DNA of 64,000 nt. Origin: Aphelidium insulamus. Its lineage: Eukaryota; Aphelidiomycota; Aphelidea; Aphelidiaceae. Numbering within the stretch: position 1 is the stretch's first letter; the number at the start of each line of letters is the position of its first letter. Under the pieces are notes generated by a model. The model saw only the letters and a list, made by a program, of their open reading frames with translations, did not search any database and had not been told where the DNA came from. A program made the position numbers and the translations under genes. The stretch is from the NCBI GenBank assembly GCA_036784855.1, contig JAZDSV010000007.1:248001-312000 (forward strand), read 5' to 3'. Of the stretch, positions 10,786-21,127 are shown in pieces.

Positions 10786-11921
10786 TTATGCCCCAAAGTA
10801 TGCATGCATCAATGTCCGGCTGATATTGAGGCCAAAGAATGCTGCCAGGTACACGATGAACAGTATCGGCACGGGGTACAGGAATAGTACTGCATTCTGC
10901 AGAAAAGGCAAGCCTACAGCTCAGTGGTTAGAATGATCGCCACACAAGTGTACAACGACGTACTGTTGTATCCGAGGAATGTGATGTAACAATAGTACAC
11001 CACGGCGACCATATATATACTGTTCCCGAGAAGTAGGCCTATAATAGTTCCCTCCGCCAGTACAATGGACAGAAACAGAAATTGCAGCACATAGGTGAGC
11101 AGGAATACGGGAAAGAAGGCATTGGTGTGCACATCAAACGCATATGCCCACTCCACAGACTGCTCCGCCGACTGGGCCATGTGCCGTGACTGTAGAAACC
11201 GATTTGAGAACCACCTTTTCGATAAATAAGTGACAAGTAAAGATAGCATAAACAGAACAACCAACCAGCAAAATGTGGCCACCGCAGCACCAACCAGCGC
11301 ATAGTCCACAAATACCATATAGAATACGGTGCGCAATATACCAGCAAATCCCACCCGATAGTAGAGCCCGTAGAATATGGCCATCGCTATGCGGTGTGAG
11401 TATTGAAGCAGTACCCATCACAACACCTACTTGACAGTCCCACGGACAGCAGCACGATAAATGCCGGATCATCACGCGCCCACTGGTTTTTTGTCTGGCG
11501 GTGGTAGTAGATATTCTTGTAGCTGCATACATAGAGGCGGCATGTCAGCCTGCATGCGAGAGACACACTATCACCAAGGTACTTGCACTCTTCTCGGTGC
11601 CACCACCAGCCACATCATTTGCCACACAGCCAGCTCAAAGTCCATCTGTCGCACCTTGTGTATCCGGAACAGGAACGACGGCACCAGCGATGTCCAGGAC
11701 CAGCCGCTACGACGCGGGGAACCGAAGGGCGCGATATTGCCGGTAGACCCCGACCAGGCCGATGGCGGGCGCGGTGCACGTCTCCCGCCGCCCAGCGGTA
11801 TGGCACCGGCAGCAGATGGGGGTGGCTGTGACTGCACGGACGCACTAGAATCGCCCATTGACAAGGAGACGTGGCTGGCTGCCGGCGACTGGTGGCGAAG
11901 CTGTTGGCGGCTCGCCATCAT
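10786..11921 (-). CDS. UNC50: UNC50/GMH1 Golgi membrane protein
   Basis: Polytopic protein of the inner nuclear membrane/Golgi involved in receptor trafficking and Arf-GEF recruitment. The N-terminus is a Ser/Pro-rich cytosolic tail, then IHKVRQMDFELAVWQM. The second exon carries YYHRQTKNQWARDDPAF. Later exons carry FMLSLLVTYLSKRW, VEWAYAFDVHTNAFFPVFL and VVYYCYITFLGYN. The last intron (donor GTACGT, acceptor CTGTAG) joins GYNS to LPFLQNAVLFLYP and the closing helix. Several membrane segments are visible. It converges with the module protein, 44 bp between stops. Confidence 0.92.
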
Positions 11922-12205
11922 CTGATTCAGTCAATGCTGATATTGGAAGGCCTTTAACGCAACGCAGACAACAATTGTCAGGCCTTTCTTCAGAGGAAAT
12001 TGGTACAGCACAGTTCAGGTGCCATTTCCTGGTACAATATGTAGTATTTGGCATCATATCATTTAAAATCGTACTGGATTTCCAGATAAAAGTCCCTGTA
12101 TCATCACTCGTGAAGGTGCAAAACATACTTATTGAGCGGCTGTTTACCTAACCAACCAGATGGTATATTTTTATCGCGCTGCAGAAAGAAATCTCACTCA
12201 AAGAT
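11922..12205. other. Intergenic, UNC50 promoter side
   Basis: Between the UNC50 start and the SDE2 stop. No coding signal that survives comparison of frames; presumably the UNC50 promoter and the SDE2 3' UTR. Confidence 0.4.
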
Positions 12206-13108
12206 CTATTCAGAGCCGGCAGACACAGCGGCTGCAGCAGATGACGACGCTTCACCAGTATCAGCTTCCTCATCACTACTTAATCCGTCTATATCGTCCC
12301 AGCCAGCGCACACTGCCAATTTGGGACCACTCACAGACTTGGTGGTTCCAGTACTGCCAACACTGCTAGCTTGCCTTGTGGCTGCCGCATTCTCTGCCAA
12401 AGCTACAACAAAAGTATAAGTACTATATATATTATATATATATGTATGTATATCAGAGAAAAACTCACCCTTGCTGACTGCGTCCTTGACGTCATCTACA
12501 ATCTGCTCCTTGACCACAAAGTACTCGGTGTCCTTGAACATTTGGGCGGGCGGCGGCCGGTCCTGCCGCAGTCCACGCTGAATCTTCTTTTGCACACGTT
12601 CCTCGCGCTGACGCTCCACTTCACTGCGCTTCTCCACCAGATCCGCGGCCTTCTTGGCGTCCTGTAGGGTGCGGATACGTCTGCCGTGCAGATCGCGACA
12701 CGAGCCAATGTTGGTCTCGTCGCGGCGGGCCATGCGCAGACCGCGACTACGCAAGTTGGCGCCGAATCCACCCTTGCCGCCCGCCAGACCGCCCATGGCC
12801 ACCGTGAGCCGCACAATGTCGTCGCCCCCATACTGATGAGATCCCGTGTATTGGCCGCTGCAATGCCGTGACAGCAGGCTAGCGAGCGGCATGTCGTCCT
12901 CGTCGTCAAAGTCAAGATCAGTCGCCATCACGGAGCCGCGGTGAGTGGGACGCAGCGAGTACTGGTCCCGGGGCAGAGGCACCACGCCTGTGCTGAGCAA
13001 GTGACGCTTCACATCCGCCAACGTCAGCGGCTGGCAGTGCTGTGGCTCCACGGGCACCTGAACCACCACCAGAGACGTGGCAGCTGGAGTGCGCAATAGA
13101 ATTTGCAT
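12206..13108 (-). CDS. SDE2: SDE2 replication/splicing factor homologue
   Basis: Ubiquitin-like-fold protein processed after a diglycine; the C-terminal product acts in replication stress response and splicing. The N-terminal 80 residues form a ubiquitin-like domain beginning MQILLRTPAATSLVVVQV. The processing and domain signature GGLAGGKGGFGANLRSRG follows, then CRDLHGRRIRTLQDAKKAADLVEK and a basic coiled coil. One in-frame intron (donor GTGAGTTTTT, acceptor TTGTAG) joins DAVSK to ALAENAAA. The acidic C-terminus (WDDIDGLSSDEE) matches the family. The start is fixed by the ubiquitin-like beta strand beginning at Met1. Confidence 0.9.
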   Translation of the reverse strand: MQILLRTPAATSLVVVQVPVEPQHCQPLTLADVKRHLLSTGVVPLPRDQYSLRPTHRGSVMATDLDFDDEDDMPLASLLSRHCSGQYTGSHQYGGDDIVRLTVAMGGLAGGKGGFGANLRSRGLRMARRDETNIGSCRDLHGRRIRTLQDAKKAADLVEKRSEVERQREERVQKKIQRGLRQDRPPPAQMFKDTEYFVVKEQIVDDVKDAVSKGEFFSDIHTYIYNIYSTYTFVVALAENAAATRQASSVGSTGTTKSVSGPKLAVCAGWDDIDGLSSDEEADTGEASSSAAAAVSAGSE

Positions 13109-13332
13109 CGATGTAAATGAAGACCTTTCGCCCGTTTAGTGAAAAGAGTAATTTTATACTCACGGTCACTATGCTGCACTGTGCTGCTATCTTGGCGTGC
13201 AATAATGGCGCAATTAATGGGCAGACTACGCTAATATGAATGGAACGATAAGTGTAATTGAGTGGCGCTAAATGCAACGATATTGACAGGGGCATAAAGG
13301 CGTGCAATGGAGCAAGAGAGAAAAAATATCAA

Positions 13333-14816
13333 ATGAACCTGACTACGAAGTGGCTGACAGTGTGCCTTGTGCCTGCATACAATTTCTACGCTGTCTCTGG
13401 GAAGATTCCATCGCATCATGTGTCATTTAGCGACGGTACTATGCCGGCAATGCGTTTTCAGCGGGAGTCGGCAAGCATGGACCGCGACCTGGAGTGTGGT
13501 GGCGTCAGGATCCGTGTGATGAATAGCGAGAGAAGCCAGTTGCAAGTGCACGCGCCCGGCTCGCCGTGGCTGCGTCTTAACCTCGGCCGAACCCGTATTC
13601 CCCACCCGGGCTTTCTCAAGAGTATGTACTGGTAGAGGCACGATCATAAAATAATTATACCTTCGCAGTCACGTCGGCACACGATGGACACGTACAGTTC
13701 CTGGACAAAGAGTCAATCAAGCAGTGGCAGTACACATCGGCCTACTTTAATGGTGACAATGTTACTGTGACGGCGGTCGATGCGGACTTGGCGGCACTGC
13801 ACATCGATGTGTCGGGCGTCGAGGTCGGGAAACGTGCATTTGCACTGGAGAGCGCGACAATATCTCTCTGTCACGACCAAGGTGTGTACATAATTGTGTG
13901 TGTATGCCAGTGTACATGTACTAATGACTCCAAGACCGCAGAAAGCGCTCGTACGACAGTCGGAGTGCGCGAATGATGCCAAGTGTTTGCACGGCGTGGT
14001 TGATCGATGATGCACGGAATTGCATGCTGTCCGCGGGACACTGTGCCATGGACTCGGTGCAGACCGGAGTCATCCAGTTCCAAGTTCCAATGTCGCTGGG
14101 TACGTCTGAAGTAGTGTAGTGCTACATTATATCAGCTGATCGACGATGTTAATAGATGATGGAACAGCACAACATCCACCGCCCGAACACCAGTACCCCG
14201 TGGACCCCGCCTCTTTTCAAGGTGTGTACGCATCCACACGATACTACCCGTGTAATACTGTCCGCGGCAGTTGGTAACGGCCGCGGAAACGATTGGTTCT
14301 ATCTGGGCACGTTTCCCAACTCCAATACGGGAATGAGTGCCGCGACAATGCAGCGCCAGACACACAAAGTGGCCACCGCCAATGAGACGTTCGGCACACA
14401 AGCTGGAGCCCCGGTTGAAATTGTGGGCTACGGCAAGACATCTGGTGCAGCCAACATCCAAAAGTCCACGGTGCAGCAGATGCATCGCGGGACAGTGCTC
14501 GAGACAGAGACGCAAATGGACGGGGCGGTGGCGGTCATCCAGTACCGCGTGGATACAACCAGCGGCAATTCGGGCTCGGCGATAGTGGACATCAGCACCG
14601 GGCAAGCGATCGGCATCCACACCAATGGCGGCTGCTATGTCAAAGAGTACGTGCCGCAAGTCTTGTACCACATTTCTTAACTCGGCGTACAGTGGGCAAA
14701 CCTATGGCTACAATTTCGGCACGTCGCTGGTCAACATCAACTTACAGCGCGCATTAAACAGCCCACTCGGCGTCTGCAAGCCCGGCCAACAAAACATAGT
14801 TAACCTCAATATATAG
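13333..14816 (+). CDS. Secreted V8-like (S1B) serine protease
   Basis: Extracellular trypsin-fold endopeptidase of the glutamyl endopeptidase/V8 type. Six exons: 13333-13621, 13669-13881, 13935-14099, 14156-14221, 14271-14646 and 14693-14816. There is a hydrophobic N-terminus, then a pro-region with GDNVTVTAVDADL. The catalytic histidine block is MLSAGHCAMD, the nucleophile block TTSGNSGSAIVD, and the oxyanion/specificity end GIHTNGGCY. After the last intron, YGYNFGTSLVNI matches S1B C-termini. The aspartate is probably in the GRGNDWFYL region. The fourth intron (14222-14270) removes an in-frame stop. The gene ends 11 bp from the stop of the convergent cyclase gene. Confidence 0.82.
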
Positions 14817-14827
14817 ACACATCAAAG

Positions 14828-15771
14828 TTAACTATTAAACGGGCATGACATGTCAGATGCGCGCAGAAGCAAAGGCCGCGACGGCGTGGCATCGCTGTCC
14901 AGTGGCATCAGCTGCAGATTCAGCACGTAGTGTCCATCGGGCACTTCTGTCACGGGCACCCGGCGGCACAGCTCCGTGATGGTGCGGTCCAGGGCGGCGG
15001 TGGGTGCCTGTCATTACGCACAGTGAGCACGGTATCACAGTAGACAAGAGCGTCAATACAATACATTTGCCTATATGTGTGTACCTGACCAGAGCCGGGC
15101 GCCACGCCAAAGAATGCGCGATGTGCCGCCACCTTGCCCCCATCGCTCTCCTTGTCCACGGACGGCAGGTCCGTCAGCAGGTGGCGCACTCGGCACTGCT
15201 CGCTGAGATACGCCAGCGCCTCGGCGGCAAAGTAGGGAGGATTGGTGCCGGTCCACGTGGTGGCGGAGCTTGTACTCGTGGTGTGTACACCTCCCGTGCG
15301 CACCACCACTGCCAGCGGCGGCGCCGGTGTTGCGCCATGATCATCCCCGCCGCCACCACACCAGCGCTCCCAGTGCCGCTGCACGGTGTCCCGCCCAATG
15401 ACGCGGTCAGCCGCAGTGAGAGTTACGTCAGCGGTGATGAGAAGTGCCGGCATGAGCACGGGGACCCGCGCCATCACGCCGGCCATGGACACCACTGCGG
15501 CACTGGCCGGCAGGATGTGCGCCACGCACTCCGTGTGCGTACAGCAGCCATGCGGCGTGAATGCTGCCCCCAGGTGTGTGAGTGAGCAGGTAGACCGCCC
15601 CCAGAGCGTGCACTCACAGTCCAGACGCGTGCAGTTGACGCCCGAGATGTTGTCGCCACCGGAGCGCTCCACCTGGCACAGCTGGGTGCGGCGTGGTGGC
15701 GCCAGTCCAAATGCCTCGATGGGCGCGTCTGCCGCGATGCGCTGCGACAAGTCTGCCACCACACTGTACAT
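14828..15771 (-). CDS. Cyclase/kynurenine formamidase-family hydrolase
   Basis: Metal-dependent hydrolase of the putative cyclase family (arylformamidase relatives). The chosen start at 15771 gives MYSVVADLSQRI, the usual family opening. The metal-binding motif appears as HGCCTHTECVAH, a variant of HxGTHxDxPxH with Glu for Asp. The family block HLLTDLPSVDKESDGGK followed by AAHRAFFG is clear. One intron joins GSGQ to APTAALDRTITELC; the last exon ends RPLLLRASDMSCPFNS. The upstream ATG at 15861 would add a low-complexity, repeat-derived stretch and is rejected. A kynurenine pathway role cannot be proved from sequence. Confidence 0.8.
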
Positions 15772-15781
15772 ATATTGCCTG

Positions 15782-15830
15782 CTCTCTCTGTGTGCCTCTG
15801 TGTGTCTCTGTGTGCCCGTGTGTGCCGACA
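15782..15830. repeat. CTCTGTGTG imperfect tandem repeat
   Basis: Short GT/CT-rich simple repeat between the cyclase start and the stop of the SIN3-like gene. It makes a spurious upstream extension of the cyclase frame. Confidence 0.7.
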
Positions 15831-15864
15831 GCCACCAGCACCGCCACCTACCAGTACACACTGA

Positions 15865-16880
15865 CTACTGCCGGCCAAGACTGCTCTTCAGGTGCGCCGC
15901 CGACACCGTGTTCCAGCAGTGGCGCGGCAGGAACCGGTTGAAGCCGAGCACAATGTCGGCGTACACCGTGGCGGGAAACAGTGCCAGCATCTCGCGTGCC
16001 ACTTGCGGCGGCCGCAGTGAGCCGTCGCGGTGCCGTGAAATCAGCTGCTTGAAGCGCGTGTACAGCTCTTGGTGGTCTCCGGCTTCGCCCACGTCCGGCA
16101 GTGTATGCCTGTGCCGGGTGCGCTCACGGACGTGGTGCAGAAATGCCAGCGCCTCGTCGATTGTGGGCCGCGGTGGCGGTGTGGACAGTAGTCGTGGCGG
16201 TGCCTGCTGATACCTGCTGTCATCTCCTCGTGTTATAGCATCGATACTTGCACCCGGGGCCGTGTGCCATGACGGGGACAGCGCGGGAAGAGTAGGCAGT
16301 GTCTCGTCGGGCAGTGCCAGTGAGTAAACGGGTTCGTCGACGCGTTGACCAGTGCCAGTGTCGCCAACGCCTCCAGTATCGCCCACCTGTATGCGTATGG
16401 TGTAGCCGGGCGGCAGGAACTGCAACGCGTGCATGAATGTCAGCGAGAGCCATGTCACGTCAATGCCACTAAAATGCCCCCGCAACGCACCCTGTTGAAG
16501 CCAACGACCAGTTCGGGGAAGGCGCCCAGCAATTCGACGGCGCGGCCAGCTATGCGCCACACCTGTTCACTGCTGCCGGCTGCCGGGACAAAGCCAATAT
16601 CGCTGGCCTCCCCGACCAGCGACTGCACCTCGGCCACGGTGTCATCATTGGCGCAGCACTGTCGCACGTGGCGCATATACTCGTGTTCAGCACTGGAAGC
16701 TAGAGGATTATCGCCACCACCAACAGCTGCCGTGTGCTGGCTAATGAATGATATCGCGGCTGTCGGAGACCCAAGCAGCTCAGAGTGGCCAGTGCCGTGA
16801 CCGTGAACAGTGTCGGTGGTGTGCGGCAGACCAAACAGACTAGTGTGCGTTTGCAGCGATGGCATCTCGGCCACCGTCAT
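15865..16880 (-). CDS. SIN3-like protein with two PAH domains only
   Basis: Contains paired amphipathic helix (PAH) domains, which bind transcription factors in the SIN3 co-repressor. PAH-1 is spread over AAISFISQHTAAV, EYMRHVRQ and LLGAFPELVVGFNR, joined by an intron (donor GTGCGT, acceptor GTTGCAG) to FLPPGYTIRI. PAH-2 is near residues 170-270: TIDEALAFLHHVRE, ELYTRFKQLISRH, VAREMLALFPATV and GFNRFLP. The protein ends 15 residues later. Full SIN3 has more PAHs and a large HDAC-interaction region; none is visible here or on the same strand downstream. It is therefore a SIN3-like short protein or adaptor. Confidence 0.78.
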
Positions 16881-17383
16881 TTCGATGCGTCAATGGGAAT
16901 GCGCACTGTTGGTTATCGTTGTGGGTGATGCAGAGTTCTGTATATGTGCTCAGAGACAGACTGCGTATAAATGTATCTATATGGAAGTCCCGATATTTCT
17001 ATGCCAATATCTGCGGTCACAATAATGTCACATTAATGACAGCATGTGAGTTGTATGACAGCGACCGCGTGGCCGATCGACTGCTCTTCAGTCTGACATG
17101 CATCGTTTCCTGCCAAAAACTCTTTATCTTTACCTGTTAATACGTACATAATAAATACCAACAACGATGCATATACATAACAATGATAGCGTCACGTCAC
17201 ATATAACAGCAGATGTATACGGTCCCCTGGCGCGTCTGATTGGCCAAGCCACAGGATGCATAAAACGTGCCGGCGAGATGCAGCTGTTCGTCGTCCGCAA
17301 GTCACACAAAATCTCTGCAATCATGCTGACACACTGCGGAATCGCATCGATTCTCGCAATGCTCATTCTGACCACCGAGCTGA
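16881..17383. other. Intergenic, divergent promoter region
   Basis: Separates the minus-strand SIN3-like gene from the plus-strand ankyrin-like gene. It includes a signal-peptide-like frame from 17322 (MLTHCGIASILAMLIL) that terminates at 17442 in a different frame from the ankyrin gene, so I do not assign it. Confidence 0.4.
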
Positions 17384-18426
17384 ATGCCGCCTGCACCTCC
17401 GTTGAACGCAGCAACTGTTCCTATGTTGAATGCAGCAACTGAACCTAACGCAGCATCTGAATCTCCGTCGAAGCCGGAGGAATCCAGCGCAGACCGCGGG
17501 CCAGGAGAAACTGTCCTCGAACTCGCCTTGCCCTTTACTCCAAAGAACAACTATCTGTTTACTGCAGCCAGCACAGAATTTCTGGCAATGACTGGTTATC
17601 GATTGCGCCTCACCTCTATACTGCGCGCTGCCGACTCGAAATCTACTGCGTTGTACGCACTCCAATGTGGGCTGGAAGGGAATGACGTCGTTGCTGCTGC
17701 TGTTGGGCAAGGCAACCTGGCCATATTCGATTGGATGACGCGATCAACTGACGATGCCACTGAACCCGGACTGGGACTATCCACTGAAGGCGCGTTGTAT
17801 GCTGCGCTTCGATATCGTCAGCTTAAATTACTGAAACCCTTGCTTGACGAATACGACTGCAAGGTTGCTACTAGAGAATGTTGCGAGCTTCTGAAGTTAG
17901 AGGTGCCTGAGTCCACATTTGGCCGCATTTGAGTGAAGCCGCTACTAAAGGTCACCTTGGTATGTTGGAGTGGCAGCAAGTCAATGGGCACCTTCAACCA
18001 GACAATATTTTCACAATTTGCAATCAGGCAGCCGGATGCGGACAAATTGACGTGATAGCTTGGCTACTGGCGAACGCTTCGCCAGGCGACGACGCTATAC
18101 ATTATGCCAGCGAGACAGCGGCAGTAAATGGTCACTTTGCAGTATTAAAGCGATTTCATGAATCTGGCAAGTGCGGCCTCTCTTGGATCGGCAGCGCTAT
18201 TCGTAAAGGCCGTTTGGATTGGCTAAAATGGGCGAAAAAAGAACTGCGTTATTCTCCAAGTATGCTAGACTATCGGCTGGCAGCATTGCATCCGGAAGTT
18301 CGAAAATGGTTCAATGAAGTGCACCCAAAGTTAAAATCGATGATATTAATCGAACTGCACCGTTCAACCTTTGCTACGGCGATGCTTGTCTGGAGTCTAT
18401 ACATTCTCGCATATTCCATGAGCTAG
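17384..18426 (+). CDS. Ankyrin-like repeat protein
   Basis: Predicted protein built of about six degenerate ankyrin-type helical repeats with a spacing of 30-33 residues: DVVAAAVGQGNLAIFDW, AALRYRQLKLLKPLL, EAATKGHLGMLEW, QAAGCGQIDVIAW, TAAVNGHFAVLKR and GSAIRKGRLDWLKW. The N-terminus is Pro/Ala/Ser-rich. A frame change near 17930 is resolved by a 38-bp intron (about 17894-17931, donor GTTAGA, acceptor TTTGAG), which also restores the repeat spacing. The splice sites are weak, so a frameshift mutation is the alternative. The C-terminus has a hydrophobic stretch that could be a membrane segment. No molecular function can be assigned. Confidence 0.6.
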
Positions 18427-18490
18427 GAGCTCATTAAAATGGCTTGAGCAATAAATTATCATCAATGGACGTATATTGCGCATCCCAGCT

Positions 18491-19474
18491 TCACTGAGGC
18501 CCATCACTGCCCTCCCTCCACTCTGACCACAGACCACGCAGCCGCAGAACGGCACTGGACACGCTATCTACGGCGGGGCGCGCGTCCACGTGCATCACTG
18601 CATCCACCGACTGTTCAACTTCGGTGGATGAAGCACCAGTAGCCGGCGTACCAGAATAGTAGTCAATTACATATCGCACTTCCTGCCCGTTCCTATCAAC
18701 CGTCCAGTCATGCCGGTCAAACGGCATCGGTGACCACCTGGACAGTTATCATTAGAAAAGTATGACATAATTCATACACACATGCCCCAATATACGCGAG
18801 AAGAGGAATGCTTTGGGTGTGAGATCATTTGGCCTGCCCTGGAACCGCTTCAACTTCGGCTCGGCCTCTGGGCCAGCGTTACCGGTGGCAAGACGTTCCC
18901 AGCGCCGGATCTCGTCCCAGCACCGCTCGTTCATCTGGTTGTGGATGTGCACAATCATGGGCACGTCCTCCTCGGCCGTCTCAAACCCTTTGCGCTGCAG
19001 TGCATTATAGAACTGCTGGTGGGACGGGTACACCCAGTTCTTGTCCTGCTCGGTAACTGCAGTGCCATGAGTGTCGCTGCTGGCATCAGGAGTGTCTGCA
19101 GCGGCCACAACGCGTGGAATGGAGCTGATCTGGCGCGTCGTGTCCAGCACCACCTGTTGTCCCGCACTACTCGTTGCAGCCTGGTTGGACAGCGCGACGG
19201 GAATGAAGTTGTCGGCGCGTAGACGGCTATCGGCGCTCAAGTCGCGTCCAGGTGATGTTGAGCCGCCATGCTGTACTGGGCACTTTGACGTGGATCCTGC
19301 AGCGGCGCCGCTCTTGTGATGCTGCACGGGGCACTTTCCCTGCGCAGCGGAAGTGTCTGGCGCAGCAGATGAAGCAGAAGCAGACGGCGACGACGCGGTG
19401 GAAGAGAATGGCCACCACGACCACCCCGTGGAAGTATTGGTCGCCGATGGTTGCTCTGTGGACTCGGCGGCCAT
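18491..19474 (-). CDS. HCCS: Holocytochrome c synthase (heme lyase)
   Basis: Attaches heme covalently to apocytochrome c/c1 in the mitochondrial intermembrane space. Two Cys-Pro-Val heme regulatory motifs are present near the N-terminus (GKCPVQH and SKCPVQH), followed by the family core: DKNWVYPSHQQFYNALQRKG, VPMIVHIHNQMNERCWDEI and LTPKAFLFSRILG. The second exon starts PFDRHDWTVDR and carries the end of the lyase domain (VRYVIDYYSG). The best join uses intron 18738-18785 with a GC donor (GCATGT), giving ILG-WSPM-PFDRHDW; a GT donor three bases downstream would lengthen the loop by two residues. The start at 19474 precedes a Ser/Ala-rich stretch. Short length is normal for the family. Confidence 0.9.
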
Positions 19475-19704
19475 TCTTATTTTATATAGTTTCCTTTGGT
19501 GTCGTGCAATGTTGATTAGTTTGCCAAGAATGTTTATTGTATTAATTGGAGTTGAATACATATTCACATTACATTTACATATACATCGAACTTGAATACA
19601 TATTTAGTGTTGAGCGAGGTCGCCACATCACACTGCTGCTGTAAGTAGGTTATTCATACAGGTAATTATACACACACACCACACTTCCACATATTTTGTA
19701 CAAC

Positions 19705-21095
19705 ATGCCACAGCCAACAATTGCGGGTGCCCGTGGAGTTCCCGGCAGACTGGCACAGTCATCGGCCACTCCGATGGACACGGAAGTGCACCTCATGCAG
19801 CCCATCTCGCCAATGACGCCCATATTTGACCCCAGCTGCAGCCAGACCCGGGCATACCGCAGTCTTGGTAACTCCGCTGGCGACGATAGTAACAGTACCA
19901 GCCACAACAATACTACCACTGATGGCACTGCGGCGGTGCTGGAAGCGGTGGACTGGCCGCTGGAGCCGCTGCAAGCCAATGAAGTGCAGTTGCAAGTAGT
20001 GTTCTGCGCCATCAACGACCAAGACATCAACGACACTCTGCATAGTCCACGCGGCATCGTTCCCGGGCGCTCATTCATTGGTGCGTTGTCCATGTATGCT
20101 TGTCATGCATCATATGTTCCATAACAGTTGTGCAGGGCGTGTGGTGGCACTCGGAAAGCACGTGGTGCACCTGTCTGTGGGACAGTTGGTGGCGGTGGGA
20201 CAGCAGCACGGCGCCTGTCACCAGATGGATGTGGCTGAACAGTGTGCCGCCCTCAAAGCCGGCCATGAACAGTACTGCACGGACGCGCGTTTAGCGGTAT
20301 CGGATCCGATGCTTCGGGCATCCACTGCCGTCAAGGATGGCACTGGCCGGAGGGTGTGCGGTGGTGGGATGCGGCAAATAGTTCGCGTGTGCTCCTACTT
20401 TGCCTTTCCCATCGCCGATCGGCTGAGTGCTGATGTGGCGGGGTTAACTGCAACTACACTGCTGCTGTCGGTGGGAGCGCGTGTGTGGACCGCGCTAACC
20501 CGAGGAGGAGTAAGTCGCCCAGCTCACGGACACGTTTGCGGAGTGGTGGAGGCGCCGGCTGCTGGCCAGTCACCATCACTATTGGCAGATGTGGCGCGCC
20601 ATATTATAGTCAGTATGGGCGCGCGGGTGGCCGGCTTGGATGACAGTATCGAGTGGGACATGGCTCTGGTCACTGGCACACTTGATACGTCGGTGTTGGA
20701 CAGCATTGCGAGGCGCATGAAGCCTGCGGGAAGAATAGTGCTGCTCACAGCGGCTTCCTCGACATCTTCGACAGTGGACACTGCCATATTGCACACCCGC
20801 AACCTTGCCATCATCGGTATGTGTGTGTGCGCTTAAGTGTTTATGTTGGTCACCTAAGTCTATATTATACTAATACTTCTCAGGAAACCATCCGATAGCC
20901 TCGGTGCGCGAGACTAAGGAGCTGATGGCGTGGGCAAGCAGCAGTGATGCAGCGTGGAAACGTTTTGTTGACGGCACATTGGGCGGTGTGGACATTGTGC
21001 CGCATGCCGCGTGTACACAGCGCGCCTTCTGGCAGCGTCTGCGCGATGCTCGCCGCCAATTTGCCGTGGTCAATGTGTCTGACGGCGACATGTAA
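19705..21095 (+). CDS. Zinc-type medium-chain dehydrogenase, degenerate
   Basis: Member of the MDR alcohol dehydrogenase superfamily, closest in layout to cinnamyl/formaldehyde-type alcohol dehydrogenases. Three exons: 19705-20080, 20138-20816 and 20883-21095. Visible family parts are the N-terminal strand QLQVVFCAINDQDINDTL, IVPGRSFIG joined to RVVALGKHV, then VGQLVAVGQQHGAC and AGHEQYCTDARL, and a Rossmann half ending in MKPAGRIVLL. The catalytic zinc signature is altered: the usual GHE after the proline is GRS, and no clear GxGxxG is seen. Activity is therefore doubtful. It is followed 32 bp later by the IDH start. Confidence 0.7.
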
Positions 21096-21127
21096 CCTTT
21101 TTGTTTCGGAATAAAGAAAAGCATACT

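Noticed and set aside
14950-15020. C-terminal end of the cyclase in the long unspliced frame
   Set aside because: The family C-terminus lies in another frame reached by a GT-AG intron after GSGQ.
15772-15861. Extended N-terminus of the cyclase gene
   Set aside because: It is a translation of the CTCTGTGTG simple repeat and precedes the conserved family start.
17322-17442. Signal-peptide-like frame before the ankyrin gene
   Set aside because: It is out of frame with the ankyrin repeats, ends at a stop, and no splice joins the two.
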